A stretch of DNA of 64,000 nucleotides, taken from assembly GCA_012270965.1 (NCBI GenBank), contig JAAXHJ010000048.1:1-64000 (forward strand), given 5' to 3'. The notes below the pieces were generated by a model. It saw only the letters and a program-made list of their open reading frames with translations. It searched no databases and had not been told where the DNA came from. Origin of the DNA: Candidatus Palauibacter poriticola (GTDB lineage: Bacteria; Gemmatimonadota; Gemmatimonadetes; Palauibacterales; Palauibacteraceae). How positions within the stretch are numbered: position 1 is the stretch's first letter; every line of letters starts with the position of its first letter. Of the stretch, positions 1 to 8,451 are shown piece after piece. The position numbers and the translations under genes are program-made.

Positions 1-1
1 G

Positions 2-946
2 CCGCGCGCGCGCGGCTTTCTCGCCATGGGCGCGATCCACCTCCGTACGCGCTCGCCGTGGGGATTCGCGTGGCGGCGCAAGACCGTGGACGCGGCGCAC
101 ACGATTCAGGTGCAGCCCGGGATCCGGAGCCTGCTGCGCGACCGCAGCGGCCACGCGCTCCGGCGCGGCCTCCGCACCGCCGGCCCGCGCCGCAGCCGGC
201 AGTGGGGGGACGGCCGCGAGTTCGAGAGCCTGCGCGACTACGCCGAGGGGGACGACCCCCGCATCGTCGACTGGAAGGCGTCCGCGAAACGCCGGCGCTT
301 CGTCGTCCGCAACTACGAGGCGGAACGCAGCCAGCACGTCGTCCTCGCGATCGACGCGGGCCGCCACATGCGCGAGCGGCTCGGGGACCGGGAACGAGTG
401 GATTTCGCGCTGGCGGCGGGCATGATGCTCGCCAACCGGGCGCGAGGCTTCGGCGACCGCGTCGGAACCATGGTGTTCGACGACGAGATCCGGCATCTGT
501 CGCCGCCCCGCCGGTCCGATCCGGCCGCGCTGGCCCGGATCTTCGCCGGCGTGGAGACCCGGCCGGTCGAGCCCAACTACCCGCTCGCGCTCGCCACCCT
601 GAGCCGGACGTTCCGCAAGCGGTCGCTCGTCATCCTCTTCTGCGATGTGATCGACGAGGCCGTCTCGAGGGCGCTCGTGACGTCGCTCGCCCGCATCGGG
701 CGGGCGCACCTCCCGCTGGCCGTCGCCATCCGCAACCCGGCGCTCGAAGCGGCCGCGACCCAGCCCGCCTCGGATGAGGCCGCGGTCTTCCATCGCGCCG
801 CGGCGGAGGAACTCGTGCAGTCGCGCGCCACGACGCTTCAGGTCATGCGCCAGTCCGGGATCCTCGTCGTCGACACGCCGCCCGGCGACGCGCTCGCGCG
901 CACCCTGGACAAGTACGTCGAGATCAAGGAACGGGGGTTGCTTTGA
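2..946 (+). CDS. DUF58 domain protein, 5' end cut off by the window
   Basis: DUF58 proteins usually sit beside MoxR AAA ATPases and are thought to help assemble or mature envelope proteins; their biochemical role is not settled. The visible part carries the family core, with EFESLRDYAEGDDPRIVDWKA followed by a von Willebrand A-like fold (AIDAGRHM, then LVILFCDV). The frame is open from base 2, before the first ATG at 26, and reads RGFLAMGAIHLRTRSPWG there, which matches the interior of the family. The true start and the usual two N-terminal membrane segments therefore lie upstream. The TGA at 944-946 overlaps the 3' end of the convergent RDD-SpoIIM gene by 23 bases. Family is confident, function is not. 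Confidence 0.88.
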   Translation, partial: PRARGFLAMGAIHLRTRSPWGFAWRRKTVDAAHTIQVQPGIRSLLRDRSGHALRRGLRTAGPRRSRQWGDGREFESLRDYAEGDDPRIVDWKASAKRRRFVVRNYEAERSQHVVLAIDAGRHMRERLGDRERVDFALAAGMMLANRARGFGDRVGTMVFDDEIRHLSPPRRSDPAALARIFAGVETRPVEPNYPLALATLSRTFRKRSLVILFCDVIDEAVSRALVTSLARIGRAHLPLAVAIRNPALEAAATQPASDEAAVFHRAAAEELVQSRATTLQVMRQSGILVVDTPPGDALARTLDKYVEIKERGLL

Positions 947-2684
947 CCCTTCCGCGCGGGCCGTCGCCGGAACCCCGGCCGGCGAGGCCGAAGTACGCCG
1001 CGAGCAGGAGAGCTGTCGTCCCGCCGAAGGCGAACTTCGCCGCGGCCGGAAGTCCCGATGGGGAATAGAACCCCTCCACGAGACCCGCCACGATCAGCAG
1101 GAGCACCGACCCGCCGACGAGCGAGAGGAAGGCGCGGCCCCGCTCCCGCAGCGCCTCCCGGCGCGTGCGCCGTCCGGGTACGAGGAGCGCCGACCCGAGC
1201 CCCAGTCCCGCGCCGCCCGCCAAGCAGATGGCGGTGAGTTCCAGCACGCCGTGCGGGAAGACGAAGGCGAGAATCACCCCCAGCACCTCGTTGTTCGCAT
1301 ACAGCCCGAACGCAGCCCCGAGCAGGACGCCGTTGAAGACGAGGATCAGCAACGTGCCCACTCCGGCCAGCAGCCCGCCCGCGAATGCGACGAAGCTCAC
1401 GCCCACGTTGTTCGTCACGAGGGCGGAGGACAGGGCCGGCCGCTCGGCGCCTTCGACATCGATATAGGAGGCGTTGATGTCCCCGCGGGCGGTGTTCTCG
1501 GCTCTCGCCAGCATCCCCGCCGGCATGATCGCGCGCGCCCGCGCCGGACGATCCCGGACGGCCGCGTACGAGGCCAGCATGGGACCGAAGAGGAGCAGGG
1601 CCGCGAGAAGCACCGGCCGGTGATGGCGCCGCACCGCCCGCGGCAGTTCGCGGCCGATCCAGCGCCCGAGGGGGACCCCCGCCCTTCCCTTTGCGCGGTA
1701 CAGAAGGTTGTGCCCGGCCCCCGCCCACCGTTCCACCGCCTCCAGCAGCCCCGGTGAGGCGCCGTATGTTCGCGCGCGGGCCAAGTCGGCCGTTACGCCG
1801 CGGTACAGGTGCCCGAAGGCGCGCACCTCCGACTCGCTGAACCGGTCCAACGCGCCGGCGCGTCCCTTGTCCACGAGGTCCGTGTAGGCGGCCCACGCCT
1901 GGCGCCGCTCGCGCGCCATCGCCGCGGCCTGGAGGCTCGTCCCGCCCTGGCGGGCCGCGTGTCTTGGAGCCTCTTCCGCGTGCAGCCGGACGAGGCGCGT
2001 ATCGGGAGCCGCTTGCGAGTCCACCCCGTCCTGGCCCGCGGCCGATCGCACCGCATCCCATACCGAGGCGGCGACGCGGCTGCGGACGCTCGGCTCCAGC
2101 CCGGCGCGGCGCGCCACGTAACCCGCCACCAGCGCAAACTGGTCGGCGGAGAGTCGCGGGCGCCGCGAGCGACCGGCCGTCGGCGGCTCATCCCCAAACA
2201 TCTCGCCGCCTCCCGTGTCCCGGACCACGATCGTGCCCGCGACCAAGTCTCCGAGGCGCTGCGCCCGTCGGTTGAGGAGGATGGATGCGGCCCCGGCCAT
2301 CCCCGTCACCCCCGGCTGCAGATCCACGATCCGGATCAGGTTGCGGAGCACCGACCCCTGGAAGGAGAGCGGCTCGCCGCCGTCGTGCAGCACTCGCAGC
2401 CCCACCGCGCGCTTCCCCGGCGTGCGTCCGTCCCACACCGCCTCGAAGAAGAGGAAATACCCCCACACCGCGAAGAAACTGAGGAGGTAGAGCACGGCCC
2501 GTCCGAGCCCGCCCGCGTACTGGGAGACCAGCGTCACGAGCAGGATGGCCGCCGCAATGATGGCCAGATCGAGGGCGAGAGCGGCCGCGCGCGACCCCAG
2601 ATCCGCGAGCTGGTACTCGAGTTTGACGTGCTCCGGCGTCTCCAGCGCGATCCGGCGGTGAAGCCCCGCCCGCGCATCACGCAT
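924..2684 (-). CDS. RDD domain - SpoIIM (stage II sporulation protein M) fusion membrane protein
   Basis: About 586 residues. The N-terminal third is an RDD transporter-like domain (LADLGSRAAALALD, then GRTPGKRAVGLRVL) with several membrane segments. A soluble linker follows, then a SpoIIM-type domain (NNVGVSFVAFAGG, LYANNEVLGVILAFVFPHGV) with about five more membrane segments. RDD and SpoIIM proteins are often separate genes next to DUF58 and MoxR genes; here they are one polypeptide. I chose the ATG at 2684, which overlaps the stop of the upstream gene by 8 bases, over an in-frame start at 2738. It is the last gene of a five-gene unit. SpoIIM homologues in non-sporulating bacteria are of unknown role, so membrane remodelling is only a guess. 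Confidence 0.86.
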   Translation of the reverse strand: MRDARAGLHRRIALETPEHVKLEYQLADLGSRAAALALDLAIIAAAILLVTLVSQYAGGLGRAVLYLLSFFAVWGYFLFFEAVWDGRTPGKRAVGLRVLHDGGEPLSFQGSVLRNLIRIVDLQPGVTGMAGAASILLNRRAQRLGDLVAGTIVVRDTGGGEMFGDEPPTAGRSRRPRLSADQFALVAGYVARRAGLEPSVRSRVAASVWDAVRSAAGQDGVDSQAAPDTRLVRLHAEEAPRHAARQGGTSLQAAAMARERRQAWAAYTDLVDKGRAGALDRFSESEVRAFGHLYRGVTADLARARTYGASPGLLEAVERWAGAGHNLLYRAKGRAGVPLGRWIGRELPRAVRRHHRPVLLAALLLFGPMLASYAAVRDRPARARAIMPAGMLARAENTARGDINASYIDVEGAERPALSSALVTNNVGVSFVAFAGGLLAGVGTLLILVFNGVLLGAAFGLYANNEVLGVILAFVFPHGVLELTAICLAGGAGLGLGSALLVPGRRTRREALRERGRAFLSLVGGSVLLLIVAGLVEGFYSPSGLPAAAKFAFGGTTALLLAAYFGLAGRGSGDGPRGRVKATPVP

Positions 2685-3714
2685 CACGCAACCTCGACCC
2701 GGCTCTCCGATCGGTGCCGTACTTCTCGAAGAAGGCATCGGTGCCGGCCGGGAGCAGCAGCCGGTCCGCGATGGCCGCGATTTCCTCCGCCTCGCGCCAC
2801 GCCTGCTCCAGCATCGATAGCTCGCCCTCGAGGGCCCGCCGTTCCTGTTCCTCGTGCAGGGCCATTTCCAGCGCCAATCGCGTGGGCTTCGACATGTTCC
2901 TCACATAGCCGGACACGTCTCGCCCACCGGAACGACGATCTTCCTTGACGGCGTGGGCCAGGTAGCGTTCGGGGTGACCCTGCGCTTCGATTTCGGCCAC
3001 GGCGGCCTCCACGGCCCGACGTGTACCGCCGCTATCGTTCAGTTTGGGAAGCACCACCGAAGCCACGCGACGGGCATCGTCCCCATCGAAGAACGCTCTT
3101 CGGCCCCGCTTGGTCATCTCGACGGTGAATCCCGGCGTCGCGTCGGCGGGGAACATCTTGATCTGCCGAACGTCCATCGGACTGAACTTCACGATCGCGC
3201 CCGGATCCACCCGGACCTCGCTGGCCTCTCGGCCGCCGATGGAGGTCTTGGCGGCCGAGCCGCGATAACTCCAGGCCATCCCGACGGCAACAAGGCCGAT
3301 CGACGCGACCGCAGGTAGGCTGAGCTGCATGAGCGCGCCGACGGCCCCTCCCGCGGGAACCGCAACGGCGTACCGCCACATTCTCCGCCGAAACAGGTCT
3401 CCGTAGCGCCAAGCGGCGAACTCTCTGCGGGGTGGCCTCCCGATGCGAACGAGTTCCAGGCCTTCGCGGTGGCGGGCGAGTCCGATCTGATCGGTCGAGG
3501 CGCGCAGCGGCGTGGCGCGGAAGAGGCGTTCGCACGTTTCCACAGCCTCCCAGCGCTCCTCGAGCGGCGTCAGGTTCCATCGACGGCATTTCCGGCACAC
3601 CACCCACAGCCGGCCCCTGGCCACGTCGAACGCGAGTCGGCGTCCCACCGGAAAGGTCTCGACGACTTCGTTGGACCCCAGCGGCCTCTTGCAGAACAGG
3701 CAGGTGCCGTACAC
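2677..3714 (-). CDS. Zinc-ribbon membrane protein of unknown function
   Basis: 345 residues from a GTG start. Two CxxC pairs at residues 5-8 (CLFC) and 40-43 (CRKC) form a likely N-terminal zinc ribbon. Two hydrophobic segments follow around residues 112-150, then a soluble domain and an Arg/Glu-rich, probably helical tail. I do not recognise a named family. It begins 15 bases after the ABC permease stop and its own stop overlaps the RDD-SpoIIM start, so it is probably cotranscribed and perhaps translationally coupled with both. No strong Shine-Dalgarno sequence is seen before the GTG. Confidence 0.72.
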   Translation of the reverse strand: MYGTCLFCKRPLGSNEVVETFPVGRRLAFDVARGRLWVVCRKCRRWNLTPLEERWEAVETCERLFRATPLRASTDQIGLARHREGLELVRIGRPPRREFAAWRYGDLFRRRMWRYAVAVPAGGAVGALMQLSLPAVASIGLVAVGMAWSYRGSAAKTSIGGREASEVRVDPGAIVKFSPMDVRQIKMFPADATPGFTVEMTKRGRRAFFDGDDARRVASVVLPKLNDSGGTRRAVEAAVAEIEAQGHPERYLAHAVKEDRRSGGRDVSGYVRNMSKPTRLALEMALHEEQERRALEGELSMLEQAWREAEEIAAIADRLLLPAGTDAFFEKYGTDRRAGSRLRDA

Positions 3715-3729
3715 GGGGCGTGGCTAAAG

Positions 3730-4563
3730 TTAGAGGTCGCGGCGGCGGAACGAGATGTACGCGATGCCGACGAGGAGCGCCGTCCAAGCGGCGGCGGTGA
3801 CCATGTGCCACGTGGGGTCGACCGGGGCCGGCGGCGTCCGGCCCGCCGCTTCGACGGCGGCGGCGTAACGCTCGTGGGCCGCTGCGTCGTAGTTGCGGAA
3901 CTCGAAGAGCGGGAAGGCGTTCGTAAACGGCAGGTAGTCGAGCCAAGCCCGGTAGTCCGGCAGGAAGCGGCTGACGAGCGCGGGCAGCATGCCGGACTCG
4001 ATCGGGCCGACCCAGAGGAACCATACGGCCAGCGCCGCTCCGGTCTTGCGGATCACGAGCGTCAGAAGGAAGGCGAGCGCGCCCACGCTTAGGAACGCCA
4101 TCCCGAGCCCCGCGCCGGCTTGCAATACGGAGAGCGGGACGAGCGGCGCCTCGGCGGCCGCGAAGTCGGTCCGAATCAGCACGAGCACCGTCGGGATCAA
4201 CACGTGGACGCCGATGAAGGCGAGCCCCACCATCGGCAACAGGAGCGCCTTGCCCCAGAACCACTGCGACTTCGAGAGTCCGTCGATCACGTTTTGCCGG
4301 GCCGTCCGCCAGCCGAACTCCGTCGCGGACAGCAGCACGAACGTGAGGGAGGCGAAGATGACGACGGTGGGGGACTCGTCCCCGAACACGGAGGCCCACA
4401 TGTCGGGGAGCCGGAAGCCCTCGCTCCCCTCGAGGAACGGCTGGGCGTAGTTCATGAGCGTGAAGAACGCGTAGAAGCCGAGGGCGATCCAGAAGGCGAC
4501 CCGCTTCCTCGCCTTGAACCACTCGTTGCGCAGCAGCACGCCGAACGCCCGCGCCCCCTTCAT
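3730..4563 (-). CDS. ABC-2 type transporter permease
   Basis: 277 residues with about six hydrophobic segments and the N-terminal LLRNEWFKARKR motif typical of ABC-2 permeases that pair with NatA/CcmA-like ATPases. The ATG at 4561-4563 overlaps the stop of the ATPase gene by four bases (ATGA), so the two are very likely translationally coupled and form one exporter. Substrate cannot be read from the sequence. Proteins of this type export drugs, lipids or peptides, or lack a known substrate. Confidence 0.85.
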   Translation of the reverse strand: MKGARAFGVLLRNEWFKARKRVAFWIALGFYAFFTLMNYAQPFLEGSEGFRLPDMWASVFGDESPTVVIFASLTFVLLSATEFGWRTARQNVIDGLSKSQWFWGKALLLPMVGLAFIGVHVLIPTVLVLIRTDFAAAEAPLVPLSVLQAGAGLGMAFLSVGALAFLLTLVIRKTGAALAVWFLWVGPIESGMLPALVSRFLPDYRAWLDYLPFTNAFPLFEFRNYDAAAHERYAAAVEAAGRTPPAPVDPTWHMVTAAAWTALLVGIAYISFRRRDL

Positions 4564-5495
4564 TGAATCTCTCCAAATCCCTCGGGCGCGCCCGTGATCT
4601 CCATGAAGGCGTCCTCCAGCGATGGCCGTTCGAGCGACAGGTGTGAGGCGTAGATCCCCCGTCCGGCGAGAAAGCGGTTCAATTCGGAGAGCCCGCCGCC
4701 CCCGATCCGCACGAGGACCCGGCCATCCTCGACCCGCGCATGGCTTGCGCCATCGAACTCGGACACGGCCCGTCGCAGCACCTCGATGTCCCCATCGGAG
4801 CCCACGGCGGCCACCGTTCCGGCGGAGGTGAGGTCGTCCACGCTCCCCTCGCGGACGAGCCGGCCGGTCTCGATGATCGCAACGTGCGTGCAGGTGCGCT
4901 CGACCTCGTGCAGCATGTGGCTCGAGAGAAAGATCGTCTTCCCGCGGCGGGCCAGTTCGCGGATGATGTCGCGGATCTCCCGCTGTCCCGCCGGATCGAG
5001 CCCGTTGGCCGGCTCGTCGAGAATGATGAGTTCCGGGTCGCCGATCATCGTGGCCGCGAGCGCAAGTCGCTGCTTCATGCCCAGCGAGCACGCCTTGAAC
5101 TTCGTCTTCCGGCGCGAGGTCAGGCCCACGATTTCGAGGACCTCGGCGATGTCCGCCTCATCGCTCCCCTTCACCCGGGCCACCACCCGCAGGTTGTCCC
5201 GGCAATTCAGGTAGGGATAGAAGTTGGGGTATTCGAGCGTGGCGCCGATCCGCTGGCGCGCGGCGTGCAGCTCGGAGGGCGTCTCCCCGCCGAACAGCCG
5301 GAACGAACCGCCCGTCGGGTTGATGATCCCGAGGAGCATCCCGATCGTCGTCGTCTTGCCGCTCCCGTTCGGCCCCAGGAAGCCGTACACCTGTCCGGCC
5401 TCCACCCGCACGGAGAGCCCGTCGACGGCCAGCGTCCCCGCTCCGCGCAGTGCCGTGTATCGCTTCGACAGTCCCTCGGTTTCGATGATCGTCAT
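4560..5495 (-). CDS. ABC transporter ATP-binding protein
   Basis: 311 residues with all nucleotide-binding motifs: Walker A GPNGSGKTT, a signature-like SLGMKQR, Walker B LIILDEP with the D-loop GLDPAGQ, and the switch histidine in SSHM. The C-terminal 90 residues form the extra domain usual in ABC-2 ATPases. It energises the permease encoded next. The start at 5495 overlaps the stop of the upstream coiled-coil gene by four bases, and its stop overlaps the permease start by four. Together these overlaps argue for a single transcript. Confidence 0.92.
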   Translation of the reverse strand: MTIIETEGLSKRYTALRGAGTLAVDGLSVRVEAGQVYGFLGPNGSGKTTTIGMLLGIINPTGGSFRLFGGETPSELHAARQRIGATLEYPNFYPYLNCRDNLRVVARVKGSDEADIAEVLEIVGLTSRRKTKFKACSLGMKQRLALAATMIGDPELIILDEPANGLDPAGQREIRDIIRELARRGKTIFLSSHMLHEVERTCTHVAIIETGRLVREGSVDDLTSAGTVAAVGSDGDIEVLRRAVSEFDGASHARVEDGRVLVRIGGGGLSELNRFLAGRGIYASHLSLERPSLEDAFMEITGAPEGFGEIQ

Positions 5496-5848
5496 GTGAA
5501 GTCACCTAGTCCCTGACGCGGGGTTTCGCCACGGGCTGCCGGGCGCTGACGCGGGGTTTCGCCGCGGACTGCCGGCGTTCCGCCGGTGGCGGGTTCTTCC
5601 AGTTGCCGCCGGAAGAGTTCCGCCTCGGCGAGCTGGTCCAGGATCTCGCCCCGATCCCGGCTCTCGGCTTCAAGTTGCTCGACCCGCTCCTCGAGCCGGG
5701 CGATCGTCTCGCGGTCCCGTTTCCGAGGTCCGAACGCTTCCACCAGATCCCGCACCAGGGGCCGCAGGGCAAAGTGCGTCGCCATCGCGATGACCGGAAT
5801 GCCGACGGTGAAGAAGATCGCAACGATGGCGATGATCATGTCTTCCAT
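5492..5848 (-). CDS. Small membrane-anchored coiled-coil protein, first gene of the ABC unit
   Basis: 118 residues. One N-terminal membrane segment (IIAIVAIFFTVGIPVIAMA) is followed by a charged helix rich in Glu and Arg (TIARLEERVEQLEAE), likely a coiled coil. The tail contains the duplicated octapeptide RGETPRQ. The layout recalls phage-shock-type membrane proteins, but similarity is too weak to name it. The start ATG has GGGGTGAG upstream. Its stop overlaps the ABC ATPase start by four bases. It may regulate or scaffold the exporter; that is inference from position. Confidence 0.65.
   Translation of the reverse strand: MEDMIIAIVAIFFTVGIPVIAMATHFALRPLVRDLVEAFGPRKRDRETIARLEERVEQLEAESRDRGEILDQLAEAELFRRQLEEPATGGTPAVRGETPRQRPAARGETPRQGLGDFT
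5513..5578. repeat. Tandem duplication, 2 x 33 bp, in a gene 3' end
   Basis: Two near-identical 33-base units begin CTGACGCGGGGTTTCGCC and add one extra RGETPRQ-containing block to the C-terminus of the small coiled-coil protein. The second unit contains a 21-base stretch (5542-5562) found again, exactly, at 56277-56297 downstream of addA. Confidence 0.85.
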
Positions 5849-6065
5849 ATCTCACCCCTGCGCATGCGCGTCATGCCCGTGTGGCCCCGGTACCACCCCC
5901 GTCTCCCGGTGCGCGCCCCCGCACATGCGCGTCATGCGGCATTAGGACGGAAAGCGTGGCACGGTGGTTTCGCGCGGGCGGAACGGACTCTCCCGGCAGG
6001 CCGTGGCGAAGACCCCGCTGCGCGCGGGCGGCGCTGCATCTCGCCCGAACGCTGCGCTTCACCGG
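5849..6065. repeat. Intergenic copy of a dispersed repeat family
   Basis: This gap between two minus-strand genes has no convincing gene. It holds two motifs shared with other spacers in the window: GGTGGTTTCGCGCG at about 5963-5976 and CGTGGCGAAGACCCCGC at 6002-6018. Reverse-complement versions lie at 8265-8316, and related ones at 56277-56297 and 63215-63233. Confidence 0.5.
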
Positions 6066-8129
6066 CTATCGGGGAGGCCGGCGGCCGAGAATGCCCCGGC
6101 CCCACACGTTGTTCCCCCGGTTCACGTCGGGCATCACGCCGTCCGGGTCGATCTGGACGTTGCGCACCGGGCCGCCGGGCACCTCCAGGACATGGGTGCC
6201 GTCCACCTGCCACGCGTCGACCGGCACCTCAAATCGCTGCTCTTCCCCGTCTTGGAAGAGGATTCGCGCCTCGAGCGGCATCGGGATGCCCCCTCGATTC
6301 TCGAACACGACCCGTGTCGTGTCGCCCAGACGCGTGACGGAGGCGATCGCCTGGTCCAGGATCGCGTCCTCGTAGATCCAGCCCCTGAAGAACCAGTCGA
6401 GATCCCGCCCCGACACATCCTCCATCGTGCGGATGAAATCGGCCGGCTGCGGGTGCTTGTACGCCCAGCGCCGCATGTATTCCCGGAAACCCTCGTCGAA
6501 CACGTCGGGCCCGAGAACCTCCTCGCGCAGGAGGACGAGGACCGCGGCCGGCTTGTTGTAGGCCAGAACCCCGATATCCGCTTCCGGAATGCTGTCGGCC
6601 GGCGTGTACACGGCGAAGCTCGGGTGGCGCGTGTCCGTCGCGATCTGGGCGGGGGACATGAGTTCGCCCAGGATCGGCTCCCCGCCCGCGAACTCGATGC
6701 CGGAGTAGTAGTTCATGAAGGTGTTGAACCCCTCATCCATCCACGCGTAGCGCCGCTCGTCGGAGCCCACGATCATCGGGAACCAGGTATGTCCGATCTC
6801 ATGGTCCGTGACGGAGAAGAGGAACGCACCCCGGGAACGCCACGAACAGAAGACGATCATCGGATATTCCATCCCGAGCGCGAGGCCGGCCACGTTGATG
6901 GCGACGGGATACGGATAGCGGAGCCACTGTTCCGAATAGTACCGGACGCTGTGGAGCAGGTACTCGGTGGAGCGCTCCCAGCCGCTGGTCCCGCGTCCGC
7001 CGATGCTCTCCTCGGGGTAGGCGGACATGATGAGGACGTCCTCCCAGCCGGCGGCGTCCCACACGAAGCGGTCGGAGGCGGCCCACGCGAAGTCGCGCAC
7101 GTTCTCCGCGCGGAAGCGCCATGTGAGCGGGGCCTCGCCGGGTGGCCGCGTGAGGTCCTCTCCGGCTTCGTCCGGCCCGATGATGTGGACCGTCTCCTCC
7201 GAGAGGCGCGCCTCCGCGAGCCGTTCGCGCTGCATCGGCGTGAGAACCTCCTCCGGATTGAGGAGTTCTCCCGTGGCGACGACGACAAACTCCCGCGGAA
7301 CGGTCAACTCGACGTCGAAGTCGCCGTACTCCAGATACCATTCGCCCTGCCCCAGGAAGGGGGACTGGTTCCACCCGTTGACGTCGTCGTACGTGAAGAC
7401 GCGCGGATACCACTGCGCGAGCTGTAGGATGATCCCGCCCCGGATGTCGAGCTGCCCCATGCGGTCGCCGCCCGTCTCGGGGATTTCGAACGCGAAGTCG
7501 ATCTCGACCTCGACCTGGCTTCCGCCCGGAGGGAGGGGTTCGGCGAGCAGGACCTCCATCATCGTATCCTCGGTCCGGTACTCGGGGACCGTCATCTCGC
7601 CCTCGAAGGCGGCGCGCACGCCCGAGATCACGAAACCGCCGTCCTTGAAGAAGCCGCCGTGGCGAACCTCTCCGCCGAGTTCATCCGCTCTCAGCGCCCC
7701 GTAGCTGGTCTCGCGGAAGAGGTTCTGGTCGAGCTGCACCCACAGGCTCGTGAGCGAATCGGGGCTGTTGTTCGTGTAGGTGATGCGTTCCGTGCCTTCG
7801 ATGCGATCGTCGACGAGAGTGGCCCGGATGTGGTAGTCGGCCCTCTGCTGCCAGTACGCTTCGCCGGGGGCGCCGGCGGCAGTCCGAAACCCGCCGGGGT
7901 CGGGGAGGTCGAGGGGTTCGAAGGCGCCGGCGGGATCGAAGATCCTGCGCAGCGAGTCGCGGACCGCGAGTTCGGCCGCCTCCGCCGCCTCCCGTGCCTC
8001 CCGCTCATCCTCCTGCGCCGCCAGCCCGCCGTACGGCGACCCATGCGACAGCTGCGGCAGAACCGGCGTGAGCAGCGCGGCCAGCATCACCACGGAGAAG
8101 GCGCGCGCCCCCCGGCTGATCGCTCTCAT
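6066..8129 (-). CDS. Exported M1-family zinc metallopeptidase (aminopeptidase N-like)
   Basis: 687 residues. An N-terminal signal peptide (FSVVMLAALLTPVLPQLSHG) is followed by the M1 saddle domain and the gluzincin active site: HEIGH at residues 443-447 supplies two zinc ligands and the catalytic Glu, and the Glu in WMDEGFNTF about 20 residues later is the third ligand. Family members cleave N-terminal residues from peptides; export places it in the periplasm or outside the cell. The ATG at 8129 has GGGGAG close upstream, so longer in-frame starts reaching 8663 are rejected because they run into the repeat-rich spacer and the divergent S9 gene. Confidence 0.92.
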   Translation of the reverse strand: MRAISRGARAFSVVMLAALLTPVLPQLSHGSPYGGLAAQEDEREAREAAEAAELAVRDSLRRIFDPAGAFEPLDLPDPGGFRTAAGAPGEAYWQQRADYHIRATLVDDRIEGTERITYTNNSPDSLTSLWVQLDQNLFRETSYGALRADELGGEVRHGGFFKDGGFVISGVRAAFEGEMTVPEYRTEDTMMEVLLAEPLPPGGSQVEVEIDFAFEIPETGGDRMGQLDIRGGIILQLAQWYPRVFTYDDVNGWNQSPFLGQGEWYLEYGDFDVELTVPREFVVVATGELLNPEEVLTPMQRERLAEARLSEETVHIIGPDEAGEDLTRPPGEAPLTWRFRAENVRDFAWAASDRFVWDAAGWEDVLIMSAYPEESIGGRGTSGWERSTEYLLHSVRYYSEQWLRYPYPVAINVAGLALGMEYPMIVFCSWRSRGAFLFSVTDHEIGHTWFPMIVGSDERRYAWMDEGFNTFMNYYSGIEFAGGEPILGELMSPAQIATDTRHPSFAVYTPADSIPEADIGVLAYNKPAAVLVLLREEVLGPDVFDEGFREYMRRWAYKHPQPADFIRTMEDVSGRDLDWFFRGWIYEDAILDQAIASVTRLGDTTRVVFENRGGIPMPLEARILFQDGEEQRFEVPVDAWQVDGTHVLEVPGGPVRNVQIDPDGVMPDVNRGNNVWGRGILGRRPPR

Positions 8130-8451
8130 CGAATCTCCCCTTTCACCGCCACGTTTCGTGGCCCCTTGTGCTCGCGTGATCCTCATCGGCCGACGGCGGC
8201 GGCGGGAACCTGCCCATCGCCCTGGCCGCCCGCAGTAACCATGGGCGACCAGCCCTTCGTGGACGGCGTCGAAACCACGCTGCCTTCCAGCGGCGTCGAC
8301 GCGGGGTCTTCGCCGCAACTCGCCAGCCTTGGAAGATGGCAGCGTTTCGAACATCGCACACCTGTTTGTATCGCACACCTGTTCGTAATGTGGGACCGGT
8401 ATTCCGATCCGAGAGCGCGTCACCGCGTCACGCCAACCGAGAGGTGCCGAC
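8130..8451. promoter_or_regulatory. Divergent spacer with a nested inverted repeat and a 2 x 17 bp repeat
   Basis: The 322-base spacer between the divergent M1 and S9 genes must hold both promoters, though I cannot pick clear -35/-10 boxes. An imperfect 21-base inverted repeat lies at 8269-8289 and 8330-8350 (TCGAAACCACGCTG... against ...CAGCGTTTCGA). Inside it GCGGCG (8290-8295) faces CGCCGC (8311-8316). A 17-base tandem pair follows (8353-8369 and 8370-8386, ATCGCACACCTGTTYGT). The structure looks like a mobile or REP-like repeat element rather than an operator. Confidence 0.5.

Noticed and set aside
58-777. Alternative frame over the DUF58 gene
   Set aside because: Pro/Arg-rich shadow product; the DUF58 frame has clear family motifs.
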